Both the position numbers and the translations under genes were made by a program. DNA of 33,537 nucleotides from a virus, in IMG/VR virus record IMGVR_UViG_3300025646_000008, positions 1 through 33,537 of that record; one strand, written 5' to 3'. Shown one piece after another: positions 31,820-33,537 of the stretch. Under the pieces are notes generated by a model. The model saw nothing but the letters and a program-made list of their open reading frames with translations, did no database searches and was not told where the DNA came from. Each line of letters starts with the position of its first letter. Position 1 is the first letter of the stretch.

Positions 31820-32445
31820 GATTTGGTTAGTGGGGCGGGCTTCGGTGGGCTTTGGCTTCTCGCCCCAGTCGCCTCGGCGGAGCCGTGGATATGCGACTGG
31901 ACTTGGCGAGGTCCAAAGGGCCTGCCCCACTAAGCGAAATCTAGGTCAACTCGCAAGGCGGTTGACGGTTGTGTCAAGCCAAAGGATGGCGAGGAATGTC
32001 CTGTATTAACCGCCAAGAAAAGGGTTCTGAAATGTTTAAGGACTTTACGCAGTCTTGAGTAACTGATCTCGACAAAATCTAGATTGCCGCCCTTTTAGTT
32101 GGTCTTTTAGAAAGGTGATAGCATGAGATAGCTTCGACAGATCAGATTGTGAGGTGCTTGATGCACCAGACTGAATGAGATGGACTCAGCTTGTGCAATG
32201 TCGAAGCTAAAGGATTAGTTGCCATTGCATGACGCTTATGGTGCTGAACATTGGCGATGCCAATCTTCAAACGATCGGCCTTCTGCCGTTCAAGGTAAGT
32301 GATTGGAAGCTTTAGAATGCAGGGATCAGGCCGATCTGTAAGGACGCAAGCTGGCACTTGCGAAGTTGGAAACGACCACTAAGTCGTTTCGCTTCAAGCC
32401 ACAAGGTGGCCTTGAAGTCGCAAGTGTAAGGCTTGCGCCTTTACC
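31820..32445. ncRNA. Putative large structured noncoding RNA
   Basis: About 630 bases without a convincing gene, in the divergent gap between early and late arms, are densely packed with nested inverted repeats. 31827-31840 pairs with 31920-31933 (14 bp), enclosing helices 31850-31855/31913-31918, 31859-31864/31905-31910, 31866-31872/31893-31899 and 31875-31878/31882-31885. Further stems are 31945-31950/31961-31966, 31957-31965/32006-32014 (alternative), 32129-32139/32199-32209 (11 bp), 32153-32157/32163-32167, 32250-32255/32259-32264 and 32273-32280/32329-32336. Last is a three-way-junction-like fold at 32338-32444. Size and ornate folding recall GOLLD/ROOL phage RNAs; no class was matched. 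Strand and exact ends are unknown. An origin or packaging site is the main alternative. Confidence 0.55.
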
Positions 32446-32467
32446 ATAAGCTAAGAGGTGGTGCAAG

Positions 32468-32911
32468 TTGCCGCAAAGTGAGTTGACAAAGGTTTTCAAT
32501 CGTGCCAAGAAAGGGGGGAATCACAAGGGGGGTTCAAAAGTGTCTAGAGAATTAGTCCTTACAGATAAACAAACAAAGCTAGTGGATACGCTTGTATCAA
32601 CTGGATGTAGTATCAGAGAAGCGGCTGAGTCGGCTGGTTATGCGGCTGGCGAATCAGGAAGAGTAAGTGCTTGCAAGGCTTTACGTCAGCCTCATGTTCA
32701 GCAGTATATGATGCAGAGTGTGAATGAGGCGTTAGGACTTAACGCTACCGTTGCTGCAAGCAAACTGCTTAGCTTAGCCCGAGGGGCTAAGTCAGAGTAT
32801 GTCCAGCTGGAAGCCAGCAAGGACATACTCGATCGGGCTGGCTTTAAGCCGCCCGACAAGCAGTTGCACCTACACGCTGGCGAAATCAAGGTGAGTATAG
32901 ACCTGTCGTAG
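32468..32911 (+). CDS. terS: Terminase small subunit
   Basis: This recognises phage DNA and regulates the packaging motor. The 147-aa protein has a basic N-terminus (FNRAKKGGNHKGGSKVSREL), an HTH region (LVSTGCSIREAAESAGYAAG) and a helical oligomerisation part (YMMQSVNEALGLNATVAASK, then YVQLEASKDILDRAGFKPPD), as in many small terminases. The start is TTG 32468 with AGAGGTGG six bases upstream; there is no closer ATG in frame. It opens the late plus-strand arm, just beyond the structured region. It is separated from the large subunit by about nine tiny genes when the circle is closed. Confidence 0.82.
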   Translation: MPQSELTKVFNRAKKGGNHKGGSKVSRELVLTDKQTKLVDTLVSTGCSIREAAESAGYAAGESGRVSACKALRQPHVQQYMMQSVNEALGLNATVAASKLLSLARGAKSEYVQLEASKDILDRAGFKPPDKQLHLHAGEIKVSIDLS

Positions 32912-32963
32912 AGGGGGTAGGGGGGAAAAACTGCGGTGTGTATATGTGACAGGGACTACCACA

Positions 32964-32999
32964 AACATTTTTAGCTTCTAAGGTTCGCAAAAAAATGTT
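32964..32999. other. AT-rich hairpin in gap before 33029 gene
   Basis: AACATTTTT (32964-32972) pairs with AAAAATGTT (32991-32999) around an 18-nt loop. It lies in the 117-bp gap after the small terminase gene. U-runs flank it in both directions, but the stem is weak; it could be a weak terminator or part of a promoter leader for the next genes. Confidence 0.4.
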
Positions 33000-33028
33000 A
33001 CAAATATTTTTTACTCATGAGGTTTGGT

Positions 33029-33262
33029 ATGTGTATTAGCGGTAAGATGTTTGGCGGCAGTAGTAAAAAATCATCTGCGCCAGCAAAGCCAAAGACGGAA
33101 GAGGTCAAGAAGAAAGCCACCACCACTTTGCTTAATGGTGGCGGCGACAAAGGCCCTCCAACACCTAGCCCTAGGACTTCTGTTGGATATGCTGGTAGAG
33201 GTGGGTTTGATGCTTTTGGGAACACTCCCTCGAAAGCGTATGATCCTAGAGGTAGGATGTAA
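33029..33262 (+). CDS. 77-aa small Gly/Pro/Lys-rich protein (MCI type)
   Basis: ATG 33029 is chosen because TGAGG lies about seven bases upstream; an in-frame ATG at 33017 overlaps that site. The product begins MCISGKMFGGSSKKSSAPAK and continues with KKKATTTLLNGGGDKGPPTP and a Gly/Arg-rich end (YAGRGGFDAFG). The N-terminal Met-Cys-Ile and Gly-rich region resemble the 71-aa protein encoded at 3196, so these may be diverged relatives. It lacks a predicted fold. Its stop overlaps the next ATG (TAATG). Confidence 0.75.
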   Translation: MCISGKMFGGSSKKSSAPAKPKTEEVKKKATTTLLNGGGDKGPPTPSPRTSVGYAGRGGFDAFGNTPSKAYDPRGRM

Positions 33263-33537
33263 TGTCTAGCCCAGCATGGCAACGCAAGGCAGGAAAAAAC
33301 CCCAAGGGTGGGCTGAACGCCGCAGGACGAGCATCGTACAACCGCGAGACAGGCGGCAACTTAAAAGCCCCAGTCAAGAAAGCCGCAACAACTCCAGAAC
33401 AGAAGAGACGGAAGGGAAGCTTCCTAGTTCGGATGGGATCATCAAAAGGCCCATTGAAGGACGAGAAGGGTCGCAAGACACGTTTGAAGTTATCTCTGGA
33501 AGCATGGGGTCACTCTGGTGACAAAGCCTCTGCTGTT
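33262..33537 (+). CDS. N-terminal part of junction-spanning small basic protein (DUF6321-like)
   Basis: The gene starts at ATG 33262 and runs off the right edge; position 33537 corresponds to 127, and the frame continues at 128-184. The N-terminus SSPAWQRKAGKNPKGGLNAA followed by GRASYNRETGGNLKAPVKK is highly conserved in phages and in a family that I recall as DUF6321. The complete protein would be about 110 aa and strongly basic. The function is unknown; its position between the terminase genes suggests a DNA-packaging or head-associated role. Confidence 0.85.
   Translation, partial: MSSPAWQRKAGKNPKGGLNAAGRASYNRETGGNLKAPVKKAATTPEQKRRKGSFLVRMGSSKGPLKDEKGRKTRLKLSLEAWGHSGDKASAV
33411..33537. 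repeat. Right copy of 127-bp terminal direct repeat
   Basis: Identical to bases 1-127 and lying within the same junction-spanning gene. It supports a complete circular assembly of about 33,410 unique bases. Confidence 0.95.

Noticed and set aside
31760-31930. Upstream extension of the 139-aa gene and a plus-strand frame (31704-32009) across the structured region
   Set aside because: The translations are rich in Pro/Arg/Trp from GC-rich stems, lack ribosome binding sites, and the inverted-repeat structure explains the open frames.
31820-32445. Group I/II intron, tmRNA or RNase P RNA
   Set aside because: The conserved core motifs of these RNAs (such as intron P/Q/R/S elements, a domain V hairpin, tmRNA end pairing, RNase P core) were looked for by eye and not found, and no interrupted gene flanks the region.
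32483-32488. Perfect TTGACA as a -35 promoter box
   Set aside because: No acceptable -10 box lies 15-19 bases downstream, and it is inside the terS coding sequence.
32142-32508. Two minus-strand frames of 60-71 codons in the structured region
   Set aside because: No ribosome binding sites or protein-like composition; they run through palindromic stems and overlap the terS start.
32978-32990. GGTTCGC motif reminiscent of a tRNA T-loop
   Set aside because: No acceptor, anticodon or D arms can be formed around it, and the surrounding DNA is AT-rich leader sequence.
1-33537. CRISPR arrays, insertion sequences, tRNA genes
   Set aside because: No regularly spaced direct repeats, transposase motifs or cloverleaf-capable sequences were seen anywhere in the window.

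Overview
The window looks like one complete, circularly assembled genome of a small T7-like podovirus. The first 127 bases (1-127) recur exactly as the last 127 (33411-33537), and a gene cut by the right edge continues in frame at the left edge, so the unit is about 33,410 bp. The A+T-rich composition, the set of structural proteins and the LamG/SPRY-like receptor-binding protein resemble marine podoviruses of alphaproteobacteria (pelagiphage-like). The host is inferred, not shown.

Layout on the circle. Plus strand from 32468 across the junction to 25155: small terminase; a run of tiny, mostly basic proteins (33029 through 1681); large terminase; portal; scaffold; gp13-like protein; major capsid; tail tubular A and B; three internal virion proteins; tail fibre; receptor-binding protein; then a lysis/accessory group of small membrane or exported proteins, an HTH-metallophosphoesterase, a holin-like protein and an M15-type endolysin. 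Minus strand from 31759 down to 25136: early genes, including many proteins under 110 aa, a DUF932 protein, wHTH and XRE regulators, zinc-ribbon proteins, a PDDEXK resolvase-like nuclease, a DnaT-like protein, and a recombination cassette (YqaJ-type exonuclease, Rad52/Sak-like annealing protein, SSB-like protein). The two arms converge, with a 20-bp overlap, at 25136-25155.

No DNA polymerase, RNA polymerase, replicative helicase, primase or integrase is recognisable. The phage probably borrows host replication and transcription and contributes a recombination module and a possible primosome-recruiting protein.

The most unusual stretch is the divergent intergenic region 31760-32467, about 700 bp. 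It has no convincing gene and is packed with long nested inverted repeats: a five-helix rod at 31827-31933, an 11-bp closing stem at 32129-32209, an 8-bp stem at 32273-32336, and a three-way-junction-like fold at 32338-32444. It looks like a large structured noncoding RNA, comparable in style to GOLLD/ROOL-type phage RNAs but not matched to any class here. It could instead contain an origin or packaging site.

The early strand also has a near-consensus promoter in front of a 44-aa single-helix membrane protein, several hairpins, and two places where out-of-frame genes overlap extensively.
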